Translations under genes and position numbers: made by a program
From: JABFRZ01 sp964631945
GTDB lineage: Bacteria; Planctomycetota; UBA1135; GCA-002686595
Direction: 5' to 3'
DNA: 64,000 bases
NCBI GenBank assembly: GCA_964631945.1
Contig: CAZWAY010000013.1
Span: forward strand, 1 to 64,000
In this document: positions 43,350-50,750 of the stretch, piece by piece
Numbering within the stretch: the first letter of the stretch is position 1
Layout: the number at the start of each line of letters is the position of its first letter
Notes under the pieces: generated by a model
What the model was told of the DNA's origin: nothing
Databases searched by the model: none
What the model saw: the letters and a program-made list of their open reading frames with translations, nothing else

Positions 43350-44822
43350 GTGCTCGCAGGACCCCTCGGGCGCACCTGGCACCTCACGCGGGCGCGCTTC
43401 ACGCTCGCACGACGCGCTGGATGGCCGCTGCACATGCTGGCTTTCCATGCCGGCCTCGCGACCCTCTTGGCGGCGCTCGTGCGCGAGGCGCTACCGGCCT
43501 ATCCCTACGCGCTGTTCGCGTTGACCGTGGGAGCGCTGCTGCTCGCGCTTCCGCTGCTCTCCGACCTGGGGGCGATCCTGCGTCACGACGAAGGCGGCGA
43601 GTGGAGCGCGGCGCTGCCCGCCCTGCCCCGGGAGCACACCCTGGCGCGTGCGCTGCAGCTCCTCGCCGTGCTGGCCGCCTTCGTGCTGGTCTGGTTCCTG
43701 CCGTGGGCGCTCCTGGCTCCCCCCGGCTTCGGGTTCGGAGCACGCGCGGCCCTGCCCGTCCTGGGCTTCGCGCTGGTGTTGTCCCTCGCCACGCTCCTGA
43801 TCTGGGCCCAGCAGCTGCTCCTCGCGCGCGCGAGCGCCGCCTTCGTGCTGCTCGAGACGACGCTGTTCCTGCTGGTGGTGATCGTTCTGCTGAGCCTCCT
43901 GGGCCGCCTGCCCGAACTCGCCCGCTTCGAGCCGGGCCACGAGGGCCTGGCCTGGCTGCCGGTCGCGTGCTTCGCGCGGCCGCTGGTCGTCGGCGGCTGG
44001 GCGGGGCTTGCGCCGTTCTCCGTCTTCGTGCTGTGCCTGGCCGCGTTGCTCGCGATCCCGGGCGAGGCATCTCCGCCCGGCCGCGCGCGCGGATGGCTCG
44101 AACGCCTGCTCGAGCCGCTGCGCTGGCTGGCCGTGCGCACCTGGGTCCGCGCAGAGGAGCGCGGGGTCTTCGAGTTCGTGTACACCGCCATGCCACGCGA
44201 GCGCGAAGTCGCCCTGCGCACCTACCCGGCGCTTGGGATCCCGCTGGCGTTCCTGTGGCTCGGCTCGAGCAGCGCGCGAGCCTCCGGTGAACCCTGGCGC
44301 GCGGACATCCTGGCGCTCTTGCTCTTAACGGTCGGTGTGTACCTCCCGATCCTCTTGGTCCACGTTCCCCTGAGCCAGTCGGCCGAGGCGGCCTGGATCC
44401 TGCGCACCGCGCCGCGCACGGAACGCGCGCTCGCAGAAGGGACGATCAAGGCCTTGTTCGTGCGCTGGGTGCTCCCGCTCTACCTCGTCCTGCTGGCGCT
44501 GGGCCTCGCCCTGGCGCAATTCGACCTGCTGCTGCGCCTCTGGCTCCCGGCGCTGGCGCTCGTCCTGCTGCTCGTGCGCGCGCTGTACCCGCGCTGCGTA
44601 CGCGACCTGCCGCTCTCGACCGCGCCCGACGCCCTGCGTTCCGAGGTCGATTGGGCGGGATGGGTCGCTCCGCTCGCGGTAGGGCTGACCCTGCTCGCGG
44701 TCCTGGCCAACCGCTTCGTGACCTGGCCGGGGGGACTGGGTCTGGCTGCGGGCCTGATCCTGATCGAAGTGACGCTCGAGCGCGGGCTCGCGGGCCCCGC
44801 CCGGGGTCCCCGTCAGGGGTAG
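43350..44822 (+). CDS. ABC exporter permease, large uncharacterised type (paralog 2)
   Basis: A 490-residue polytopic membrane protein with about 12 hydrophobic segments. FEFVYTAMPREREVALRTY and KALFVRWVLPLYLVLLALG match corresponding landmarks in the permease at 21285-23039, so these are paralogs and this gene is the natural partner of the ATPase at 39095 even though other genes lie between them. It carries no ATP-binding motif. GTG start at 43350 (VLAGPLGRTWHLTRARF), 14 bases after the co-chaperone stop. A strong hairpin follows downstream (44907-44930). Substrate unknown. Confidence 0.7.
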   Translation: MLAGPLGRTWHLTRARFTLARRAGWPLHMLAFHAGLATLLAALVREALPAYPYALFALTVGALLLALPLLSDLGAILRHDEGGEWSAALPALPREHTLARALQLLAVLAAFVLVWFLPWALLAPPGFGFGARAALPVLGFALVLSLATLLIWAQQLLLARASAAFVLLETTLFLLVVIVLLSLLGRLPELARFEPGHEGLAWLPVACFARPLVVGGWAGLAPFSVFVLCLAALLAIPGEASPPGRARGWLERLLEPLRWLAVRTWVRAEERGVFEFVYTAMPREREVALRTYPALGIPLAFLWLGSSSARASGEPWRADILALLLLTVGVYLPILLVHVPLSQSAEAAWILRTAPRTERALAEGTIKALFVRWVLPLYLVLLALGLALAQFDLLLRLWLPALALVLLLVRALYPRCVRDLPLSTAPDALRSEVDWAGWVAPLAVGLTLLAVLANRFVTWPGGLGLAAGLILIEVTLERGLAGPARGPRQG

Positions 44823-44828
44823 GATTTC

Positions 44829-44844
44829 GGCGGGAGACCCCGCC
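44829..44844 (+). terminator. Small GC hairpin after the permease gene
   Basis: GGCGGG (44829-44834) pairs with CCCGCC (44839-44844) around an AGAC loop, just after the stop codon at 44822. There is no T-tract. It could act as a transcription pause or as part of a larger 3' structure with the second hairpin. Confidence 0.3.
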
Positions 44845-44906
44845 ACCTGTATCCCGACTCGGGCCGCGCACTAGGGTGACTCGAGCGGACGGCCAAAGCT
44901 CGGCGG

Positions 44907-44930
44907 CGCCCCCTGGGAGCCCAGGGGGCG
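44907..44930 (+). terminator. Perfect 11-bp hairpin downstream of the permease gene
   Basis: CGCCCCCTGGG (44907-44917) and CCCAGGGGGCG (44920-44930) are exact reverse complements with only two bases between them, the most stable structure seen in a non-coding stretch here. No T-run follows, so termination may be Rho-like or hairpin-only. It lies upstream of the secreted-protein promoter (TAGAGT at 44972). Confidence 0.45.
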
Positions 44931-44971
44931 TCCTGATGGCCGGAACTCCCTCGGGTCGATAAGGTTGTGCC

Positions 44972-44977
44972 TAGAGT
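44972..44977 (+). promoter_or_regulatory. -10-like box TAGAGT for the secreted-protein gene
   Basis: TAGAGT at 44972-44977 lies 34 bases before the ATG at 45012. Near the start, CAGGAG (44996-45001) may serve as a Shine-Dalgarno for that ATG (10-base spacing). Confidence 0.35.
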
Positions 44978-45011
44978 GTCCCTCTCCAGACGGTCCAGGA
45001 GCATGTGTCCA

Positions 45012-46628
45012 ATGCAGCGCCGGAAAGCGATTCTCTGGCTCGCCCTCCTCGGTCTCGCCACCCAGGCGGCGGCCCAGACCGCTCAACCCTTGCTCCAGCG
45101 GGACGACATCATCCCGGGGATCGGTGGGGTCCGATCGGTCGACATCATCAACGTCAACGACGCCAAGATGTGGACGGCGGTCGTGCTGACGACCTTTTCG
45201 AACCCCAACCAGGATTCCTGCCTCCTGCGCAGCGGTTTCCTCTCGATGCGTGAGGACATGGAGATCGCCTCGCCGCCGGGCGCCATCCTGGACGATTTCG
45301 ATGCGGTCGCGCTCAACAAGCGCGGGGACCTCGCGACGGTCCTCAGGATCAGGCTGCCTGGAGTCGCAGCGGTCAAGGAGGCGGCGGCCTGGAACCTCAG
45401 GGCCTTCGCCATCAGGGACGACGCCTTCGTCGACCCGCTCGTTCCCGCGGGCACGGTGTGGAACGGGTTCGACGTCGTCCGGTTGAACGACCGGAATCAG
45501 TACCTGGTCGCGGGCGACGTGAAGGCGACCATCGCCCCCGCCAACCGGGACATCCTGATCCGGTACCAGCTCGACGATCTGGGCAACATCCTCAGCCGGA
45601 AGGTGATCCTGGTCAGGGAGTTGATCGTGCCGGGCCTCGGTGGAGCCAAGGTCATCTCGATGCCCATCAACGAGAACGCCTTCGCATTCAACAACAACGG
45701 TGACGTGCTCTCCGTGGTCACGATGAGCACCGGGGCCTTCGTGCTCCGCAACGGGATCGATGTCCTGATCGCGGACAACACGAATTCATCGGTGAACCGC
45801 ACGTGGTCCGACGTCGTCAACTCCAAGGTGGCGCTGAACGACCGTGGCGACTACCTCATCTCCGGCACGGTGCTCGGCGACGCGAACAGCAACTTCCTGA
45901 TCGAGAAGAACGGCGAGAAGTTCGCCCAGAAGGGCGACATCCTGCCCGCGCTGTCCGACCTGCCGATCTCGGGCGGGTCCGCGGCCCCGCTGGCCATCGG
46001 GAACAACGGAGTTGTCTTCTGGCGCACGGGCATCGAGGGCTCGACGGACGAGGCCTACATGCGCAACTACACGCCCTTCCTGAGGCGTGGCCAGACGGTG
46101 GCCGGCAAGGTCGTGACGCGGCTCGAGATCCTGGACACGAGCTACAACGCCAGCCCCAACGGACGCTTCTTCGCGTGCGGCGTGGACCTCGATGGCGGCG
46201 ACACGGTGATGTTCGTCGACTTCGGCCTCGTGCTGGAGATCCCTGGTTGCTTCGGGAACCTGGGCAAGCTCACGCACTCGGGCGGCGAGCCGCGCGTGGG
46301 CCAGTTCATCGAGTTCGCCATGGACAACGGGCAGGTCCCGGGCGCGCTCGCCCGCATCAACTTCTCGAGCCGCCTGCGCATCCCCAACTCCGAGTGCGGC
46401 TCGCTCCAGCCCTACGGTGAGCTCTTGCTCTCGCGTCCGCACCGGCTGCTCTCCCTGTTCGCGCCTCCCTGGAATGGCGCCACTCCCACGAAGGTCGGTG
46501 CGAACATCCCCCCGGACCTGTCGCTGGTCAACGCCACGCTCTTCGCGCAGGGCCTCTTCCGTTCGCCGAGCGCGCTCCAGGACGTCCGACTCACCAACGC
46601 CCTGCGCATCGAGATCGGCGCCCCGTAG
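45012..46628 (+). CDS. Secreted protein with planctomycete-type C-terminal tail, function unknown
   Basis: A 538-residue exported protein. Signal peptide RKAILWLALLGLATQAAAQ ends at an AAAQ cleavage site. Most of the protein is beta-rich and repeat-like: phrases such as VALNKRGDLATVLR, VRLNDRNQYLVAGD, VALNDRGDYLISG and PLAIGNNGVVFW recur, suggesting propeller-like repeats of about 60-70 residues (N-D/N-R/N-G motif). The C-terminal part (about 415-538) has PGCFGNLGKLTHSGGEPRVG and ends in the tail LTNALRIEIGAP, a pattern I associate with secreted proteins of this lineage. A near-identical 39-base copy of that 3' end is found at 47342-47380. Start at 45012 (MQRRKAI) gives the best signal peptide; ATG 45003 is possible. 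Function unknown. Confidence 0.68.
   Translation: MQRRKAILWLALLGLATQAAAQTAQPLLQRDDIIPGIGGVRSVDIINVNDAKMWTAVVLTTFSNPNQDSCLLRSGFLSMREDMEIASPPGAILDDFDAVALNKRGDLATVLRIRLPGVAAVKEAAAWNLRAFAIRDDAFVDPLVPAGTVWNGFDVVRLNDRNQYLVAGDVKATIAPANRDILIRYQLDDLGNILSRKVILVRELIVPGLGGAKVISMPINENAFAFNNNGDVLSVVTMSTGAFVLRNGIDVLIADNTNSSVNRTWSDVVNSKVALNDRGDYLISGTVLGDANSNFLIEKNGEKFAQKGDILPALSDLPISGGSAAPLAIGNNGVVFWRTGIEGSTDEAYMRNYTPFLRRGQTVAGKVVTRLEILDTSYNASPNGRFFACGVDLDGGDTVMFVDFGLVLEIPGCFGNLGKLTHSGGEPRVGQFIEFAMDNGQVPGALARINFSSRLRIPNSECGSLQPYGELLLSRPHRLLSLFAPPWNGATPTKVGANIPPDLSLVNATLFAQGLFRSPSALQDVRLTNALRIEIGAP
46590..46628 (+). repeat. 39-base repeat, copy 1 (3' end of secreted-protein gene)
   Basis: These 39 bases encode the last 12 residues (LTNALRIEIGAP) and the stop of the secreted-protein gene. 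They recur at 47342-47380 with one mismatch. Confidence 0.85.
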
Positions 46629-46692
46629 GCGCCGCCCGGCTCGGCTGCGGGGTCCGGCCGCGCCTCTCGCCCGTGCGGGTCGTTCGCGAAGC

Positions 46693-47289
46693 ATGGCCGC
46701 CCACACCCAGCACCCGCAGGCCTTTTCCGCGGCCTCCCTGCGCGGGCTGAAGCGCGCGATCCTCGCCTCGCCGCACTTCACGACGCACACGCTCAACCGC
46801 GACTTCGTGGGCACGCGCGGCTTCTCGGTGGTCTTCCGCAGCGATGGCCGCGCGCGGGTCGAGCGCGACTTCCCGGCCTTCGTGCCGTACCTGGAGCGCG
46901 CCCTGCGGCCGGACTGCAACGCCTTCTACCTGAACCCGCTGCTGCTCGAGCGGGGCTCGCGCGTCGATCCGCACGTCGATCGCAGCCTGCGCTCCTACTG
47001 CAAGGAAGTCCTGCCGCCGGTGGTCGTGAGCGTGCTCTACGTGGACGTCTCGAACGACCTGGCGGGCGGCGCGCTCGTGCTGGCGCGCGGCAAGAGGCAA
47101 CTGGCGCGCGTCGCGCCGACCACCGGCACGCTGGTGTTCTTCGACGGCGACCTCACGCACTCGATCGAACGCCTGGAGAGCGCTGGCAGCCGGCTCAGCC
47201 TGGTGTGCGAGCAGTACGCGCTCGACCCGCACGAATGGGAGCGCATCCCAGCCTTCGCACTCGAGACACGCGCACGCACCTACTCTTGA
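46693..47289 (+). CDS. 2-oxoglutarate/Fe(II) oxygenase (prolyl 4-hydroxylase-like)
   Basis: A 198-residue double-stranded beta-helix oxygenase. Fe ligands are HVD in SRVDPHVDRS and the distal His in GDLTHSIERL; the 2-oxoglutarate-binding Arg is likely in GSRLSLVCEQY. Other landmarks are NAFYLNPLLLERG and GGALVLARGKRQLARV. No signal peptide. Family members hydroxylate proline or other protein and small-molecule substrates; the substrate here is unknown. Start at 46693 (MAAHTQHPQAF); bases between the previous stop and this start contain no clear promoter. Confidence 0.8.
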   Translation: MAAHTQHPQAFSAASLRGLKRAILASPHFTTHTLNRDFVGTRGFSVVFRSDGRARVERDFPAFVPYLERALRPDCNAFYLNPLLLERGSRVDPHVDRSLRSYCKEVLPPVVVSVLYVDVSNDLAGGALVLARGKRQLARVAPTTGTLVFFDGDLTHSIERLESAGSRLSLVCEQYALDPHEWERIPAFALETRARTYS

Positions 47290-47341
47290 GTTCGGACCGA
47301 CACAGGGGGCGCTTGATTCGCCCGGCAGCGCCGAGCGCAGC

Positions 47342-47380
47342 CTCACCAACGCCCTGCGCATCGAGATCGGCGCGCCGTAG
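47342..47380 (+). repeat. 39-base repeat, copy 2 (orphan C-terminal tail remnant)
   Basis: 38 of 39 bases are identical to 46590-46628. The copy reads LTNALRIEIGAP followed by a stop, and the open frame continues upstream as GALDSPGSAERS before it becomes unrelated. There is no gene start, so it is either a fragment of a decayed paralog or a small duplication. Confidence 0.8.
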
Positions 47381-47386
47381 CCGCCG

Positions 47387-49291
47387 TCAGCCGCGCAGGG
47401 CCTCGAGCTCTTCCCAGCGCTCCATCAGGCGCGCCAGCTCGGTCGCGAGCTGGGCGCGCCGGGCCCGCAGCGGGCCGACCTCCGCGTTCGACCCCGCGTA
47501 GAGCGCCGGATCGCCCAGGCGCGCGTCGAGGGCGGCGAGCTCCTGCTCGAGCGCGGCCACGCGCTGCTCGATCTGGTCCAGCTCCTTCCGCTGCCAGGGC
47601 GTGATGCGCTTCGGCTTGGCCGTGGCCCGCGCAGCGGCGACCGCTGCGGGCCGCGCTTCCGGCCCGGTCGCGCGCGCGGCCAGGCGCTCCTGCACCAGCA
47701 GGGCCAGCAGCGCGCTCATGTCGCCGTGGTGCAGGCGCGTCCCACCGTGGCCGTCGAGGTAGAGGATGTGCGTCGCCACGCGGTCGAGGAACCAGCGGTC
47801 GTGGCTCACCAGCAGGGCCGCGCCCGTGAAGGCGAACAAGGCCTCCTCCAGCGCGCGTAGCGTGGCCAGGTCGAGGTCGTTGGTGGGCTCGTCCAGCACG
47901 AGCACGTTGCCGCCGCGCGCGAACAGCTTGGCGAGCTGCAGGCGACTGCGCTCGCCGCCCGACAGGTGCCGCACGAGCGAGCGCTGCTGCGTGATGCCGA
48001 GCCCGAAGCGCTCGAGGTAGCTCTCGATGCGCACGCTGCGCTCGCCGACGGCGACCGTCTCCTTCTTGCCCCCCAGCGCTTCGCTGACGCGCGCGTCCAG
48101 GTCCAGCTCGCCCTTGAGCTGGTCCATGCCGGCGAAACGCACGGTCGTGCCGATCTCGCGCACGCCCGCGTCCGGCTCGAGCTCCCCCAGGATCAGGCGC
48201 AGCAGGGTGGTCTTGCCGGCTCCGTTCGGCCCCACGATCCCGAGGCGCTGTCCGGCCGCGAGTTCCAGCTCGAGCGGGGGCACGATTTCGCGCCCACCCA
48301 GCGCCTTCGAGACACCCTTCAGGCTCACCACGCGCGCGCCCAGGCGGGGTCCGGAGGGGATCTCCAGCTCGAGCCCGGCCGTGAGCGCGATCGGCGCCGC
48401 GTCGACCAGCTCGCCGTAGCGACGGATGCGCGCCTTGGCCTTGGTCGTGCGCGCCGGCGGCCCGCGCCGCATCCAGGCGGTCTCGCGCCGCAGCAGGTTG
48501 AGGCGCGTGTTCTCGGACTTCGACTCGGCGGCCAGGCGCGCGGCCCGCGCCTCGAGGTACTCGCCGTAGCCGCCCGGCGTGCTGAACAAAGATCCGCGGT
48601 CGAGCTCCACGATGCGGTCGCACACGCGGTCGAGGAAGTAGCGATCGTGCGTCACCAGCAAGAGCGGCGTGCGCGTCTCCAGGAACCAATCCTCGAGCCA
48701 GTCGATCACGAAGGCGTCGAGGTGGTTGGTCGGCTCGTCCAGCAGCAGGAGCTCCGGGCGCCCGAGCAGGAGCCGCGCGAGCGCCACGCGCCGCCGCTCG
48801 CCGCCCGAGAGCGTGCCGCAGCGCGCCTCGAAATCGGTCAGGCCCAGGGCCGTCAGCTTGGACTCGAGCTCGTGCTCGACGTCGTGACCGCCCAGGTGCT
48901 CGAGCTCCTGTTCGAGGCGTCCCTGACGCGCCAGCAGGCGCTCGAGCCCGGTCGCGCCGGCGCTCTCGAGCTCCGCGTGGACGCGCTCGAGGTCGGCCAG
49001 GACCCGCTCGCGCCCGAGGAACCCGGCGCGCGCCGCTTCGCGCACGGTCAGGGCGCCGTCGAGCCCGGGCTCCTGCTCGAGGTAGCCGAGGCGCAGGTCG
49101 CGGCGCAGCACGCGCGTGCCGCGGTCCGGCGTTTCCTGGGCGCACAGGATGCGCAGCAGGGTCGACTTGCCGCTCCCGTTCGGCCCCACCAGCCCGACGC
49201 GCTCGCCCTCGTCCAGGGTGAGGTCCACGCCGGCGAGCAGCAGGCGCCCGTCGTAGCTCTTCTCGACCTTCTCCAGCGCGAGCAACGCCAT
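47387..49291 (-). CDS. ABC-F ATPase (Uup-like)
   Basis: A 634-residue soluble twin-ATPase of the ABC-F family, with no membrane segment. Domain 1 has LVGPNGSGKSTLLRIL, LSGGERRRVALARLL and LLLDEPTNHLDAF; domain 2 has IVGPNGAGKTTLLRLILG, LSGGERSRLQLAKLF and LVLDEPTNDLDLAT. The linker contains WMRRGPPARTTKAKARIRR, typical of Uup/ABCF proteins. The C-terminal 90 residues form a coiled coil (LDQIEQRVAALEQELAALD). ABC-F proteins act on the ribosome or, for Uup, influence transposon excision and replication-related processes. ATG at 49291; it ends close to the 39-base repeat. Confidence 0.93.
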   Translation of the reverse strand: MALLALEKVEKSYDGRLLLAGVDLTLDEGERVGLVGPNGSGKSTLLRILCAQETPDRGTRVLRRDLRLGYLEQEPGLDGALTVREAARAGFLGRERVLADLERVHAELESAGATGLERLLARQGRLEQELEHLGGHDVEHELESKLTALGLTDFEARCGTLSGGERRRVALARLLLGRPELLLLDEPTNHLDAFVIDWLEDWFLETRTPLLLVTHDRYFLDRVCDRIVELDRGSLFSTPGGYGEYLEARAARLAAESKSENTRLNLLRRETAWMRRGPPARTTKAKARIRRYGELVDAAPIALTAGLELEIPSGPRLGARVVSLKGVSKALGGREIVPPLELELAAGQRLGIVGPNGAGKTTLLRLILGELEPDAGVREIGTTVRFAGMDQLKGELDLDARVSEALGGKKETVAVGERSVRIESYLERFGLGITQQRSLVRHLSGGERSRLQLAKLFARGGNVLVLDEPTNDLDLATLRALEEALFAFTGAALLVSHDRWFLDRVATHILYLDGHGGTRLHHGDMSALLALLVQERLAARATGPEARPAAVAAARATAKPKRITPWQRKELDQIEQRVAALEQELAALDARLGDPALYAGSNAEVGPLRARRAQLATELARLMERWEELEALRG

Positions 49292-49293
49292 CG

Positions 49294-50352
49294 TCAGGCT
49301 CCCGCGCGCTCCAGGAACGCACGCAGCTCGGCCGGCAGCGGGCTCGTCACCTCGCGTCGCCCCCCGCCGGTGGGCGCGCTCCAGACCATGCGGTGGTTGT
49401 GCAGCGCCTGGCGCGGGAGCTGCAGCGCCGCGAGGTCCTGGGCGTCGAGTTCGCGCCGCGTGCCGCGCACGAAGAGCTGCTCGTCATCGCCATACAGCTT
49501 GTCGCCCACCAGGGGATGCCCGATCGCCGCCAGGTGCACGCGGATCTGGTGCTGGCGCCCGGTCAGCGGCGTGCACGCGAGCAGCGCGAAGGCCCCGTGG
49601 CGCGCGAGCACGCGCCAGCGCGTGTGCGACTCCCAGCCGCCCGCCTGGACCGCGATCTTGAGGCGTACCGAACTGGCGTGCGCCGGGCCGAGCGGGAGCT
49701 CGATCGAGCCTTCGTCCTCGCCCGGGCTGCCGTGCACGATCGCCAGGTACTCCTTCTCGATCTGGTGGCGCTCGAACTGCTTGCGGATCTGGCGGTGGGC
49801 GCGCGCGCCCTTGGCGAACAGCACGATGCCGCTCGTCTCCTTGTCGATGCGGTGGCACAGCCGGATCGGCACCGGGAGCTCGCTCGCCTGGGCATAGCGC
49901 GCGTGCACGTCCTGGATGAGCGTCCCGCTCAGGCTCTTGCCGCTCGGGTGCACGACCTGCCCGGAGGGCTTGTCGACCGCGAGCACGTCCTGGTCCTCGT
50001 ACAGGAGCACCAGCGAGCCGGGATCGGCCAGGACCTCCGGCAAGCGCAGCTCGGGCGGGATCACCACCACCACGCGCGCACCGTGGCGCAGGTTGCGCGC
50101 CGAGCGCCGCTCGACCCTGGGTTCCTCCGCAGAGGGCTCGAGCCCCGGTCCGGCCGGGGCCACGAGCACGAACCCGTCCGCGATCAGGCGCTGGATCGAG
50201 GCCCGCGAGCGCCAGGCCAGGCGCAGCGTCAGGAACGCGTCCAGCCGGATCTGGACCTCGTCGGCCGGCACCTGGAAGTCGCTGCCGCGCACCCACAGTT
50301 CGACGCGCTCGACGGAGCGCGAGAGGTTGCGATCGCGCGGGAAGAGCCCCAT
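49294..50352 (-). CDS. RluA-family pseudouridine synthase
   Basis: A 352-residue RNA pseudouridine synthase. The S4 RNA-binding domain is at residues 24-110. The catalytic motif CHRIDKETSGIVLFAKG contains the nucleophilic Asp in HRIDKETSG. VDKPSGQVVHPSGKSLSGT and PLTGRQHQIRVHLAAIGHPLVGD are the other standard blocks. Target rRNA or tRNA position cannot be told (RluA/RluC/RluD group). ATG at 50352 (MGLFPRDRNLSR). The gene lies downstream of rpsU on the same strand, 68 bases apart, and may be co-transcribed. Confidence 0.9.
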   Translation of the reverse strand: MGLFPRDRNLSRSVERVELWVRGSDFQVPADEVQIRLDAFLTLRLAWRSRASIQRLIADGFVLVAPAGPGLEPSAEEPRVERRSARNLRHGARVVVVIPPELRLPEVLADPGSLVLLYEDQDVLAVDKPSGQVVHPSGKSLSGTLIQDVHARYAQASELPVPIRLCHRIDKETSGIVLFAKGARAHRQIRKQFERHQIEKEYLAIVHGSPGEDEGSIELPLGPAHASSVRLKIAVQAGGWESHTRWRVLARHGAFALLACTPLTGRQHQIRVHLAAIGHPLVGDKLYGDDEQLFVRGTRRELDAQDLAALQLPRQALHNHRMVWSAPTGGGRREVTSPLPAELRAFLERAGA

Positions 50353-50420
50353 GGTCGCTGGGCGTCGAACGGCCCGGCGCCTCGGGCCGCCCGGGCTCCG
50401 GACGCGGCTGGGCGCGGAGC

Positions 50421-50636
50421 TCAGCTGCGGTTCAGCAGCCAGCGCGAGCGCCGCGCCGCCTTGAGGATCGTGCGGATGCGCTCGCGACGCTCGCGACGGT
50501 TCTTGTCGGAGCGCTTCTCGTGCCAGGTGCTGGCCTTGGCCAGGCGGAAGACGCCGCCGTAGTTGCACTGCCGCTTGAAGCGCCGCAGGGCAGCTTCGAG
50601 TGACTCGTTGGATCGGACCTCGACCTTGATCGTCAT
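50421..50636 (-). CDS. rpsU: 30S ribosomal protein S21
   Basis: A 71-residue basic ribosomal protein, the normal length of bS21. The N-terminus MTIKVEVRSNESLEAALRRF and the block CNYGGVFRLAKASTWHEKRS are characteristic; the rest is Arg-rich. The start at 50636 is supported by family length. A divergent promoter region separates it from recD2 (50637-50750). S21 presence fits the planctomycete-like affiliation but is common elsewhere too. Confidence 0.93.
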   Translation of the reverse strand: MTIKVEVRSNESLEAALRRFKRQCNYGGVFRLAKASTWHEKRSDKNRRERRERIRTILKAARRSRWLLNRS

Positions 50637-50750
50637 GCGCAGTTCGCCGAGCGCGGTGGGACGGAAAGCAAAATGGGGGCGCTAGTATCCGTCGCCGAGG
50701 GCCAGGGGCAAGCTCGAACCCGAAAACCTCCCGCGCCCGCCCCCTTCCCG
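50637..50750. promoter_or_regulatory. Divergent promoter region between rpsU and recD2
   Basis: GCTAGTATCC at 50681-50690 gives TAGTAT (50683-50688) on the plus strand and GATACT (50684-50689) on the minus strand, two overlapping -10-like boxes pointing in opposite directions. Leaders would be about 55 bases for recD2 and 45 bases for rpsU. An ATG in frame at 50673 lies upstream of the box, so it is unlikely to be used. Confidence 0.42.

Noticed and set aside
50673..50750. Earlier ATG for recD2
   Set aside because: It lies upstream of the TAGTAT box, and the added residues (MGALVSVAEGQGQ...) do not match the family.
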